Shown piece by piece: positions 35,576-46,220 of a stretch of DNA of 64,000 nucleotides. Both the position numbers and the translations under genes were made by a program. Source of the stretch: Canna indica (lineage: Eukaryota; Streptophyta; Magnoliopsida; Zingiberales; Cannaceae); the NCBI GenBank assembly GCA_034359265.1, contig CP136895.1, positions 49,556,001 to 49,620,000 on the forward strand, read 5' to 3'. The stretch's first letter is position 1. Each line of letters begins with the position of its first letter. The notes beneath the pieces are model-generated. The model had not been told where the DNA came from. It made no database searches and saw only the letters and a list, made by a program, of their open reading frames with translations.

Positions 35576-36604
35576 GGAAAAATGTACAAAAATGTCCCTG
35601 ACGTTTATCGTGGGTACTAAAATACCTCTAATATTTTTTTGGGATCAAAATACCCCTCACGTTATGAATTGAGTATAAAAATACCCCTATAAGTAAACGG
35701 TATTAGTTGAAAGATAACGGAGCTGACGTGGCTGATGATTGGGACTGATGACGTTGACATTTGACGCGCATGCGGACTAAGACGTTTTCTCACGGGTACT
35801 AAAGTGCCCTTAACGTTTTTCCACAGGTACTAAAATGCCCCTAACATTTTCTCACAGGTACAAAAATACCCCTAACATTTTCTCACGAGTACTAAAATAC
35901 CCCTATTGTTTGTTTTGGACCTAAAATACCCCTGAGGTTATTGAAAATTGTACAAAAATGATATCAAACTAACTTTTGTTAGGTGAGACTTAACGGAGAT
36001 GTCATGGATGCTGTTAAAGATGTTGACTTTACACGTGACACATATGTAGAGAGCAACTTACCACATAAGTGACACGTAATAAATCGAAATCTACAAAATT
36101 TGGTTCGATTTCAAATCGGTTTTTTAATTAACCGAATTTTTTATTTTTTTATTCACCCCTACGATTGTGTGATAATTTGCTCTCTGCATATGCGTCATGT
36201 GTAAAGTTAACATCTTTGTTAGCATCAATGACATCTCCGTTAAGTCTCACATTACAGAAGTTAGTCTGATGTCATTTTTAATAACCTCAGGGGTATTTTA
36301 GGTCCAAAATAAATATTAGGGGTATTTTTGTACCTGTTAAAAAACGTTAGGAGTATCTTTGTACATGTGAGAAAATATTAGGGGTATTTTATTACCCGTG
36401 AGAAAATGTCTTGGCCCGCATGCGCGTCAGATGTCCACGTCATCAGCCATGTTAGCTCCGTTATCTCTCAACTAACACCGTTTACTTATAGGAGTATTTT
36501 TGTACCCAATTCATAACGTGAGAGATATTTTTGGTCCCAAAAAAATGTTAGAGGTATTTTAGTACCTGTGAGAAAACGCCAGGGGCATTTTTGTACATTT
36601 TCCC
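35576..36604. mobile_element. Mutator-type foldback element, 1029 bp, TSD TATAAATTA
   Basis: The ends GGAAAAATGTACAAAAATG and CATTTTTGTACATTTTCCC are inverted repeats, and the inverted similarity continues for about 450-500 bp per arm to a small centre near 36100. A perfect 9-bp duplication TATAAATTA lies at 35567-35575 and 36605-36613, as expected for Mutator-like elements with long terminal inverted repeats. Within the arms a unit of about 35 bp (GTACTAAAATACCCCTAAC plus TTTTCTCAC) is repeated three to four times. No coding capacity. Confidence 0.9.
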
Positions 36605-36613
36605 TATAAATTA

Positions 36614-37771
36614 ATTCTCTTAATTGACTTCTAACTAGTTAATTAACATTTTCATTTATTTATTTCTATGTTTATTTTTGTACACACTATTGTTTCCTCT
36701 GAAACTTAGAGCTTGTTTGATTAGAGAAATCAAGTATATATTCGTGGTTTTAATTTCATTGAAATTAAAATTACTTACAAAAACATTTTTGATTCAATAT
36801 TTTCATGAAACCGAATTGAGACGAGAATGAAAACAAGGACATCCAATGAAAATAATTTTCTTAAGAAAAATGAAAACGGTAAAATGTTGTTTTATGGTTT
36901 CGAGACTATTGATTTTAGTATCAAAATATAGTGGCGAAATTATAATCATAAATTTTTTTATAAAATAAATTAGTTTATAAATAAATCAAACTTTATGTAT
37001 AATTTTTAAAAATTAAAATTAAAATTATTATTCTCAACTCATACTCTTAAATTGACAAATTAATTAAACCAATACATATCTAACTATAACAAACCTAATT
37101 TTTAAAATAATCTAATTTTCTTAAAATCGATCTACTTATAATTAAATCAAAACTAAATTTAGACCATTTAACTTATTTTTAAGAAAATTATAATTTTTAG
37201 TAATTTATTCTATATCTAATTGAACAAAACATAATTTTTACCTTAGTAATAATCTAATTAAATCTTATAAATATTTTAACCATATTAGCAAAATTAAACT
37301 GATTTTATAAACTAACTATAAATATACAATTAATATTTTACAAACCTATAAATCTATTTTTTTCAGATTTATAATAGATTAATTATAAAATAAAATTGAT
37401 AATTAAATAGGTTAACTATAATAACATTGATTACTCTAGTTATTCATTTTCTTAAATTAATTAAAATTTCAACTTCTTTTAAAATCAATACGAATATTCA
37501 TATTTTTATTTTCAACAAACTTATTTTAGGCATACCAAGTCAAAAAGATGATAACAATTTCTCTTACTTTATTTTCAAAATCAAATTTTTATTTCAGTTG
37601 AAATCAAATTAGAAAAATAATTTTTCCTAACCAAAGAACACCTTAATTTCTGTTTTGGTTGAATTTTTTAAAGGAATAATTTTGAGTTATCTATATAATA
37701 ATACTGCACAAATAATTGCATATCATAAATTATGGTTAAAAATTTCCATTTTTCCTTGACAACCTATAGCC
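36614..37771. other. AT-rich insertion, right part; possible old MITE
   Basis: The start near 36712 (GAGCTTGTTTGATTAG) and the stretch near 37627 (CTAACCAAAGAACACC) are weak inverted repeats (about 11 of 16 bases), reminiscent of old hAT/PIF MITEs. The region is AT-rich and non-coding. No target duplication could be confirmed. Confidence 0.35.
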
Positions 37772-38078
37772 TAAAATCTATGGCAACAAGTTTTTAATAT
37801 GTTAAAAGGAATATCTTTTCATATAATTACCTCAAGTTCTTGTCTTCTCAACTCCTCCCTTCTTGCTTCCGATCTAGCGCTTCTTTGCACTTCAAAGATT
37901 ACAGCAGCTCCAGCAACCTAGTGCATTGAGAGGCCCAATTAGTTGCAATTATAGAAAATATCACAATCAGACAAAATCTTATCGGCTAGCATATATATCT
38001 ACAGGCACATGAAGTGTTCTTGCCCAAAACTGATGATATATATGTAAAATATTTTTTAAATATTATATTATTTATTGA

Positions 38079-38547
38079 TGTTAAAATATTTTATATGGGC
38101 TGCGGTCAATTATGGATTCTGATTTAATAAAATCGAGTTAATCTCTATGATCCAATTTCGGAATGCATTTGAGCTCGATGTATTATTTTGATCCACTCGA
38201 TTTGAGCTCGGAATACTTATGCCAGATTGGTGTGTTTAACATGATGTTAAAACTAGTGTAGGCCTAAAAGATATGGCCTATGATGGAAGGGCCCATGTAG
38301 TTACTTATATAAATGGGGCTAGGTCCTCTCTACACATCATGCCACATATTGCTCTTTACTTTGACTCTCATCCATCAAGAGTGAGCTAAGGGAGGTGTTG
38401 TAGAGGAAGACCAAGAACTCCATAGAGCAGCAACGATCAGACAGTTTCGTGAACATGCTTTTATCAAGTAAGTTATTTATGTTTTAATTATTCCACTGTG
38501 CTTATTGTGTTCTAATATCCACGTAATATCTCGGATTTCTGCTTACA
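38079..38547 (+). mobile_element. Copia-type 5' LTR (469 bp) with primer-binding site
   Basis: Runs from TGTTAAAATATTTTATATGG to TCTGCTTACA. A TATATAAAT box is near 38309. It is followed by TTTAGTATCAGAGAC (38548-38562), a PBS close to the initiator-Met type. It probably belongs to the plus-strand Copia remnants at 46221-51377, separated by later insertions. That link is inference. Confidence 0.7.
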
Positions 38548-38562
38548 TTTAGTATCAGAGAC

Positions 38563-39320
38563 TATTACATGGGTTTAGAACCTTCGTTCTTGATAAAACA
38601 TGAATATTTCGCATGTTTTATTTATTGTATTTTTCTGTAAAATTAATCATTCATGTTAATGCAATGTATCTTACCTGATCATCTTTTGTTTTTATCTGAA
38701 AAGAAAATCGTTCATGCTGAAATATTACAATGAAAATGAAATAACACATGCAAAAGATTTTTTATAATAACATGGCATTTCTATTGTCATGCGGATCTGC
38801 TCTTTCTTATGTTGTCTCGCAGATCTAATTTAGCATCTATCGTAACTTCATTTTGTTGAGAAATAATAATTTCTCCTTCTATTCATCTTCTGTTTTTATC
38901 TACACATGTATTATCTTTGCTACACGTTTTTGTTGAAAAATAATATGTTTGTAAAATATTTCTTACCTGATCATCTACTGTTGAGGACTGTTTTGTTGCA
39001 TTTTGTTATCTAACGGATCTGGACTCGCGGATGTATTTCCTTTTCGCGAGCATTCGTCGAGATACGAATTCTGTGGTCACCGCAAGGTGCACTGCGTCTG
39101 ATCTTGCTCACGCAGTATGTGGTGTCCGCGAGATGTTGCTCCTCGTCACTGTGAGGTGAGCAACGCTTACCTGTGCGTCGTACGCTCGTATGCTTGGGGC
39201 ATCTTGATGGTGCGGAGTTCGGAGAGCTTCTCTTGCAAAGTTTACTTCCGGTAGAAGGAGAAAATGAACTATCGTGCGATGTCTTTGTATACACGCCGCT
39301 TGCTTGCGGCGCAAGAAATC
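38563..39320. other. Probable Copia 5' internal (leader) region
   Basis: Non-coding; the second half (from about 39010) is GC-richer. It ends at the left target duplication of the solo LTR at 39326. Small open frames on the minus strand (39010-39314) have no recognisable content. Confidence 0.4.
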
Positions 39321-39325
39321 ACCAT

Positions 39326-40794
39326 TGTTGGCTTTAGGTTTTCAACCTTAGCTTTAATCTCGGTTTTGATGATAACAAACATGAGACTAATGATTTCATT
39401 GAGAATATCTTTCAGGTTCCATATCAATTACCGTTCGATGTCCTCGATCGGAGAAATCGGATAAATCAGATAAATCGGAGAAATAAAAAATCGAAAGGAC
39501 ATTGATCGTCGCGCTCGGGTTCGTCGCGGAAACTTCTCGGAGAGCGACGCGTGCACCAAAGACATATTGGACGGGCTCAAAGATCACTTGAAAGCTCTCC
39601 AAGTTGATGGTCGTTGAAAGCTAGAACCCAAAAATGAAGCACGGAAGAAATAGGTTGAAGAAATAAACTTCAGCCTAGGTTCGGTCGACCAGGCGATTCA
39701 CCGAATGAAGGTAAAAAGTAGCAGAGCTACTTAGGTCGACCGGGCGATCGATCGATGGAAGCCCAAAATGAGCAGTAGCTCGGGCGGTCGACCCGTCATT
39801 CGACCGACCTGCTGATACCCGAAGATGCAGATCGCGTCGGTCGACCGAAGATCGGGATCGATGTTTTTGCGTCTGGGCGGTCGACCCATCGGTCGACTGA
39901 CCACAGAGTAAAGAGTAGCGGTTGAACAGTCGGTCGACCGACCATTCGATCGGCGGTCTGCAACGGATAGAATACTATCCGTTGAGCAGCCGTTTCTTCA
40001 GCAGGGTATAAATATACCCTCATATGATTCTTTCAGACTTCTTCCTTCACTCCTACAGATTTTTATTGAGCATTTAAAATGAGATTAAAGCCTTCAAAGA
40101 GATTATTTTGGAGCATGCGCTGATTTCTGTCGAGTTCTTCTACAAGCGCATAAGCTCTGCTTCTCAACTCGGGTGTTGATTCAAGCTCTACTACTTGACG
40201 AGTTGAAGGATTGCAAAAGAGCATGAATTCTTGGTTTATTTTAAGGTCTTTTCAATTGTATTTTAACTGTTGTTTAAATTGTTTGATTTGTGAGTTTGTA
40301 GAAGACCTACTGTTAGGTCTTGAAATTGGTGGTAGCCTTGGTGTTTGAGGTTTAAATCCACCGGTGTAATTAAGCGTAGTTGTTGCTAAGATTAGTTTAG
40401 TTATCCCTTAGGGTTGAGGTGGAAGAGGACTCTCGATAAGAAGGCGGTGACTTCCGGGTGTGGAAGTGCCTTAGGTCGAGAGTGCGTCTCTTCGGTGAAA
40501 AGTCCTCATGTGTAAGGGAAACGTAAATTAATCTAGTAAAACTAGTTTGAAAATCCTAAGCGGGGTGCTTAGGTAGTGGAGTAGGCATTGGGGCCGAACC
40601 ACTATAAATACTTGTGTTTGCATTATTTCATTTTGTTGTGCTTAATTGCTTTATCATTTATAAGCTTCCATATCTAATCGTCAAATTGCATATTGCCTAA
40701 ATAATCCAAGTAAACGATTAAAAGTGGATTTAGGCTAATTGAATTAGTAAACACACTATTCACCCCCCACTCTAGTGTCGCCATTTCGCCCACA
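39326..40794 (+). mobile_element. Family A solo LTR, plus orientation
   Basis: Begins TGTTGGCTTTAGG and ends with GCCCACA, a slightly damaged GCCCAACA. Flanks are ACCAT (39321-39325) and ACCAC (40795-40799), a target duplication with one change. No PBS or PPT follows either edge, so it is a solo LTR. It contains the palindrome array (39680-39954), two perfect hairpins (39961-39984 and 40003-40020), a TATA box and the conserved GGGGCCGAACCACTATAAA segment (about 40589). Confidence 0.85.
40007..40014 (+). promoter_or_regulatory. TATA box of the solo LTR, inside an inverted repeat
   Basis: TATAAATA lies about 50 bp after the palindrome array and inside AGGGTAT-AAAT-ATACCCT (40003-40020). The equivalent position in the other family A LTRs also carries TATAAATA, which supports a U3/R promoter. 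Confidence 0.6.
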
Positions 40795-41129
40795 ACCACT
40801 CTAGCAGTCGGCCCGAAGGGAGGTCGTATGCAACGTTGCTGTAGGCTAACGCTCCTTGCCGTTGCTTGCAGCACAAGTAATCTTGTGTACGGTTCACACG
40901 TCGTAGGGTAATTTTCCTACGCTGTGCATTTTTAGCCCCAAGCCATGCCCGACGGGTAGCGTGTGCCAGATGCCACATTGCCCATGCAGTACCGGAGTGG
41001 ACTCATGGCGTGTGATGGCGTTTGCTTAAACTCGGGTAGCCTGCGCGCAGGCACGCCTCACAGAGTCGTAGCCTGTGCAGCCTGCAGGCACGCGACATGA
41101 GGTGCAGTCGCAGGCTGCAGCTTTGATCG
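40795..41129. other. GC-rich sequence between inserted LTR elements
   Basis: GC-rich non-coding DNA. The phrase GGTAGCGTGTGCCA near 40957 recurs at 44222, and the composition matches 44217-44391 and 46019-46210. These pieces are probably one original region broken by insertions. Confidence 0.4.
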
Positions 41130-42103
41130 TGTCATGAGCCAATTGTTTTGTGCGGAAGAACCTGTCCGGTACCCTTGCATCCCGTGCAAGCGATAAGCCT
41201 ATCATATCGAATTCGTCCCGGATTGGGCTTCCCGACTTGAACATCGTGGGGCATATGTTGGTCGACGTGCCAACCTCGCACTCCATATTCGCGTCCCCAA
41301 AAGACCATGTTAGCCGAATGGTATTGACGACGTAAAGTAAAACAATAATTATAGGACTATGGATGCAAGAAAACATAAAATCGAGTGTAGGACGAGCTTC
41401 GCATTTGTCTTGGGCGAAGATCGACTAGTCGCACGCCCATATTGGCCGCTCGTTCATCTCCGCCCAAGGCAATCGCTTTGTTTGTCAATGCTCTCCTACA
41501 TTATATATGAGACCCCTAACCCCCAAGTGTCACCCCCAAGGTTCCCAAAAGCACGAGGAGTATGACAAAATCGTGGCTATGCGAGATGGTGATTTTCCAT
41601 GGCCACGGCCATGACGAATGCAGGAAAACTGCTCCGCTTAGTCGTGACGCACACACCAAGCGTCGAATGACCTTGAAATGCACCCAACTTGTACCGTAGG
41701 CCCTCGGGGATCGCACAAAAGATTTTACATGTACGAACTATAATAAAAGCCAAAATTACATGGACGCGAAAATATATTTACAAACATGTAGGGAATATTC
41801 CGTCATGGTTCGTCGTTGCTCGGGCGCATCAAAAAGTCCCTAAATCTTCCACCACTTCAAGCTTCGATGTCCTCGTCGAACTCGCCTCGGCCGCACCGCC
41901 TTTTTGGCATAGGTTGCAATTGCTAAAGTGAATTCTTCACAAGTAGTCGAAGGGAACACCGCCTAAGTAATGATATGCCGCAACATGTCGAATTTCACCG
42001 TGAAGTCCGCTACCAGGAAATGACTTCTTGAAACATCATTGAATTTCATCATCTCCTATCATTGTGAGAAAGGGCTTTGAGATTCCCAATGTCGTTGCCG
42101 GGC

Positions 42104-42430
42104 AATGAAAGTCCCAGACTTTTGGAGCAAACGAGTATCGTTGAGCAACGTTCGCTTGAAGGGGAACCAGCGCCGTTGAGCAACGCTCGCTTGAATGGAC
42201 ACTGAGAAATAGCTACTGGGTTCACCAAGTCTTGATGTTGCTGAGCTTTGAGGGTCCCAGACTTTATGGGGCACACGAGCGCCGTTGAGCAACGCTCGCG
42301 TGAAGGAACCTGAAAAATGGTTACTCAATTCATCAAGTCTTGTTTTTGTTGGGCAATGAAAAGTCCCAGACTTAATGAGCATACAAGCAACGCTCGTCTC
42401 GGATAACATCTGGGTGTCGTTGTGCAACAT
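42104..42430. repeat. Degenerate tandem repeat (109-143 bp units)
   Basis: The phrase GTCCCAGACTT starts at 42111, 42254 and 42363. Each time it is followed by a GAGCAACGCTCG-like palindrome-containing stretch and a GGTTACTCAATTCATCAAG-like stretch. Three diverged units. Confidence 0.7.
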
Positions 42431-42830
42431 CCAAGTGATGAGTAGTTTCGTGGCCGCACCACACTAGAGCATTGCCTCAACCGCCGCCTTGAGCTGATCA
42501 CTGCTTGCTCACTTGCCCCCCGCAGGAGTCATGGCACCCTCCTTTGAGCCTATCTCAATGATCTTCAAGTCTTATGGATCACTGCCTGCTCACTTGCCCC
42601 CCGCAGTGGTCATGGAACCCTCCTCCGAGCCCATCTCAACGAGCTTCAAGTCTTATGCTGCTCCTCGAATCACGACTTGAGGGATTTTCTCCAACCGAGT
42701 CACAACGTCTGCGAACTCTCCGCATTAAGAGCATTACTGCCACACCACAGCTGTTCTTCACTAGTGCTTGGTTTGGATTTGTCAATCTTGCATCTTAAAG
42801 GCCATCTTGCCATGCACATCAACCTTGCGA

Positions 42831-43150
42831 CTTAGGGGACATCACCCCTACGCACCAACTTGGCGTCTCATGAGCAATCTGCTCTGTGCTGCGTCTTAGG
42901 GGTCATCAGCCCTGCGCACAAACTTGGTGACTCACGAGCCATCGGCTCTACGCTGGGTCTTAGGGGACATCGCCCTGCGCACCATCCTTGGCGACTCACG
43001 AGCCATCGGCTCTGTGATGTGTCTTAGGGGACAACGCCCTGCGCACCATCCTTGGCAACTCACGAGCCATCGGCTCTGCGCTGCGTCTTAGGGGACAACA
43101 CCATGCACACTATCCTCACGTCTTATGAGAGTCTGCTTTGCACACCATGT
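42831..43150. repeat. 64-bp tandem repeat, at least five units
   Basis: CTTAGGGG (or CTTAGG) recurs at 42831, 42895, 42959, 43023 and 43087, an exact 64-bp period. Each unit contains GCCCTGCGCACC and ACTCACGAGCCATCGGCTCT. Beyond 43150 shorter degenerate pieces (GAGATCTGCTCTGCGCAC) continue to about 43330. Confidence 0.88.
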
Positions 43151-44391
43151 GCGTCTTACTAGAGATCTGCTCTATGCAGGACTTTGCATCTCATTAAAGA
43201 GTTTGCTCTGCGCACCATTGTGCATCTTATGAGAGATCTGCTCTGCGCACATGACTTAAGTGACATATGCTCTGTGTGCAAACAACTTTGCGTCTTAGGG
43301 GCCCATCCGCTCTGCGCAAATGTCACAATCTTCACATCAATCAATGCATGCTTGCCTCCCCGAATACAACAGTTGAAAGGTTCATCGACGGGATTCACTA
43401 CATCAGCAACTCGAGCGCCACAGACAGAATGTACGTTGGCTACGTCTGCATCGAGGGCTTTCTCAGTTGGAGGCTTGCAATTCTCACTCTGATAGCAACT
43501 GTCACGGGCCAATTATTTTGTTCAGAAGAACCCATGCGGCACCCTTGCATCCTGTGCAAGGGATAAGCCTATCATATCGAATTCGTCCCTGATTGGGCTT
43601 CTTGACTTGAAGATCGCGGGGCATATGTTAGTCCATGTGCCAACCTCGCACTCCATATCCGCGCCCCCAAAAGACCATGTTGGCCGAATGGTATTGAATG
43701 ACATAAAGTAAAACAACAATTATAGGACTATGGACGCAAGTAAATATAAAATTGGATGTAGGACGAGCTCCACAATTGTCTTGGGCGAAGATTGACTAGT
43801 CGCACGCCCATATGGGCCGCTCACTCATCTCCGTCCAAGGCAACCACTTTATTTGCCAATGCTCTCCTACATTATACATGAGACCCCTAACCCCCAAGTG
43901 CCACCCCCAAGGTTTCCAAAAGCACGAGGAGCATGACAAAATCATGGCTATGCGAGATGGTAATTTTTCATGGCCACGACCATGACGAATGTAGAAAAAT
44001 TGCTCCGCTTAGCCGTGACGCACGTACCAAGCGTCGAATGACCTCGAAATGCATCCAACTCGTACTGTGGGCCCTCGGGGATCGCACAAAGTATTTTACA
44101 CGTACGAACTACAATAAAAGCCAAAATTACATCGACGCAAAAACATATTTACAAACATATAGGGAATATTCCGTCATGATTCGTCATTGCTCGGGCGCAT
44201 CGAAAAGTCCCTAACAGTCCGGTAGCGTGTGCCACACACCACGCTTCCTGAGCAGACGCGTGGCTATAGCTGGCTATCGAGGCCCCCTTTGGCATGGGGC
44301 CTTGAGCCCAGAGTCGTGCGTTGCACGCGACGCATCGCGTGTGCGCTCGTCTCATGCGCCAAGCGGTAGCGCACCCCGCCAGGGGCCTTGG

Positions 44392-46018
44392 TGTTGGCTT
44401 AAGGTTTTCAACCTTGGTCTTAATCTCAGTTTTGATGATAACAAAAATGGAACTAATGTTTCATTGAGAAATACTTTTAGGTTCCATATCGGTTAGCACA
44501 CAACGTCCTCGATCAGAAAAATTGGAGAAATCGACAAGGACGCTCGTCGACGCTCGGGATTCTTCGGGAAGTTAGAGTTTAGGTTTAGGGTGTATAGAAT
44601 GTGATGTATTCCTCTTTATGATGCAAAAAACCCAAAAACCAAACCCGAACCCCAAAACCAAACCCGAACCCCAAAACATGAAAACCCAAAAACCGCCATG
44701 AAATTCACAAAGCCTAGGGATCTCCTTGGAGGGCTATACGACCTAGATATTTTCTTGACACAAAAAAATGGCGATAATTATTCCTTGGGTAAAAACTAGA
44801 TAATGAGGCATTTTAAAGAAATTTTTGGAAGCCTTTAGCATACCCATACTTGACCCGGGAGATTAGAAAATTTCTGTTTTTCGGAAATTTGTACTAGACC
44901 CCAAAAACTAGATTTTGATTCTTAAGAATTTTGATTTTTTAGATATTTTTATTGAATCCAAATGGGGGTAATCCTTATATAACATGTATATTTTAAAGTT
45001 ATTAACTTAAAGTTAGTAAATGTTATATAAGTAGACTTAACAAAGACGGAACCTAAACGAGCAGAAAATCCAGCCTAACCAAACTGCCTTGCCCAGATTT
45101 GGTCGACCTACTGGTCGACCGACGACATTTCGGTCGACCGATCGGTCGATCGAACATTGCCCATAACGGGCAGAATGCTCCGGTCGCTCGAGCTGTAACG
45201 GGCAAAAAATCGCCCGTTGAGAAGAGAGAGCTCTCTCTTCTCTTCATGGCTTATAAATAGGAAGCCATGAGAGCCTTCCTTCATAATGTTGATAACCTCT
45301 AACCTCCTTGAGCTATCTCTTGATCAATTCTAAGCCTTCATTGAGCAAATCTTGTGAAAACCCTAGCTTGAACCTTTCATCTCGTTGATTAAGCCTTTAC
45401 TTCATTGCTTCATCATCAAAGGCATCAAGAGGAAGCTAGGAATCTTGTTGTGGAGCTAAGTAACTTATTGTTTGATTTATTGCTCCATTTATTATTGTAT
45501 TTTGTTGTTTATTTCATTGTATTTGAGTGTGTGTAAACCTAGAGTGCTAGGTTGATTGAGTTGGTGGTTGCCTTGGTGTTAAGGCTTAAATCCACCATTG
45601 TAAACTTAGTTTACTAGAATTAGTTGAGTTGTCCCTTAGGTTGAGATGGGAGAGTGGTCTCGGTAGGAAGGCGGGATACTTTCGGGTGTGAAAGTGCCTT
45701 CAGTTTGAGAGCGGAGACTTCCCGATTGTAAAGTCCTCTTTATAAGGGAAACCATATAATCTAGTAAACTTAGTTTGGAAATTCTAAGCGGGGTGCTTAG
45801 GTAGTGGAGTAGGCATTGGGGCCGAACCACTATAAATAATTATGTTAGCATTGATATATTATTTTGTGTTAATTATTTTATCATTAATCGCTTTCGCTTT
45901 CAGTCATTTTATTGTGAATTGCCTAAGTAGTTTAAGAAAATATTTAAAACCGAAATTAGGTAATAAGATTAGTTAATACACTATTCACCCCCCTCTAGTG
46001 TGGCCATTTCACCCAACA
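44392..46018 (+). mobile_element. Family A solo LTR with perfect TSD CTTGG
   Basis: Begins TGTTGGCTTAAGG and ends TCACCCAACA, 1627 bp, flanked by CTTGG at 44387-44391 and 46019-46023. The palindrome array is short (45099-45193). It is followed by AACGGGC/GCCCGTT, a 24-bp perfect palindrome (45219-45242) and the TATA box inside TCATGGCTT/AAGCCATGA. The conserved GGGGCCGAACCACTATAAA segment is near 45811. Confidence 0.93.
45252..45259 (+). promoter_or_regulatory. TATA box of the second solo LTR, inside an inverted repeat
   Basis: TATAAATA overlaps and follows the left arm of the 9-bp inverted repeat TCATGGCTT (45244-45252) / AAGCCATGA (45262-45270). Position relative to the palindrome array agrees with the other family A LTRs. 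Confidence 0.6.
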
Positions 46019-46220
46019 CTTGGGCCCTGTCTCTCGTGCGGTGCACGCGCCGCACAATGCTTCGGTGAGCGCGCCGCAAGTCACCTGCGGTGCACGCGCG
46101 CTACGGTGCCCCTCAGCGCGTCGGGCTGGGCTTGGGGCCAGCATGCCGGCTGCGAGGTGTGGGCCTGGATGTCGTGCGTGGGCTGCCTATTAAGGCACAT
46201 GGGCTGCATTTTTTTAGGCC
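46019..46220. other. GC-rich remnant interrupted by the solo LTR
   Basis: Continues the GC-rich sequence that ends at 44391. Small open frames here (45998-46363) cross the LTR boundary and are not genes. Confidence 0.4.

Larger units (their letters stand above)
33519..38042 (-). pseudogene. Partial duplicate of the OPA3-like gene (exons 3 and 4 only)
   Basis: Exon 4' is 34032-34184 and exon 3' is 37831-37917 on the minus strand, with exactly the lengths of the parental exons (153 and 87 nt) and intact splice signals. The 79 codons are open and differ from the parent by a handful of mostly conservative changes (for example K to R in ARREELRRQ, and I to V in GAAVIFE). Exons 1 and 2 are missing: homology stops near 38042, just before a Copia LTR. 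The intron between the two exons has grown from about 0.7 to 3.6 kb through insertion of a foldback transposon and AT-rich DNA. Without a start exon it is called a gene fragment, although splicing from a new upstream exon cannot be excluded. Confidence 0.85.
41130..44216 (-). mobile_element. Non-coding LTR retroelement (LARD-like) with internal satellite
   Basis: Two direct repeats, 41130-41844 and 43500-44216, begin TGTCATGAGCCAA / TGTCACGGGCCAA and end AAAAGTCCCTAA(A/CA) on the plus strand. On the minus strand a TTGCTATCAGAG primer-binding site follows the right copy (about 43485-43498) and a purine-rich tract (GAAGTGGTGGAAGA) precedes the left copy, so the element reads leftward. The 1.65-kb interior has no pol or gag; it is made of two tandem-repeat families (42104-42430 and 42831-43150). 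Flanking 5-mers (GATCG, GTCCG) do not match well, so no target duplication is claimed. Confidence 0.75.

Noticed and set aside
37427..37612. Short AT-rich open frame
   Set aside because: Ile/Phe/Lys low-complexity text in very AT-rich DNA, expected by chance.
33519..38042. A complete second OPA3-like gene
   Set aside because: No exon 1 or exon 2 equivalent is found between 38042 and the Copia LTR or within the inserted DNA, so only a fragment is called.
43159..43566. Overlapping open frames on both strands in the LARD-like element
   Set aside because: They lie in degenerate satellite repeats and cross the LTR boundary; no domain is visible.
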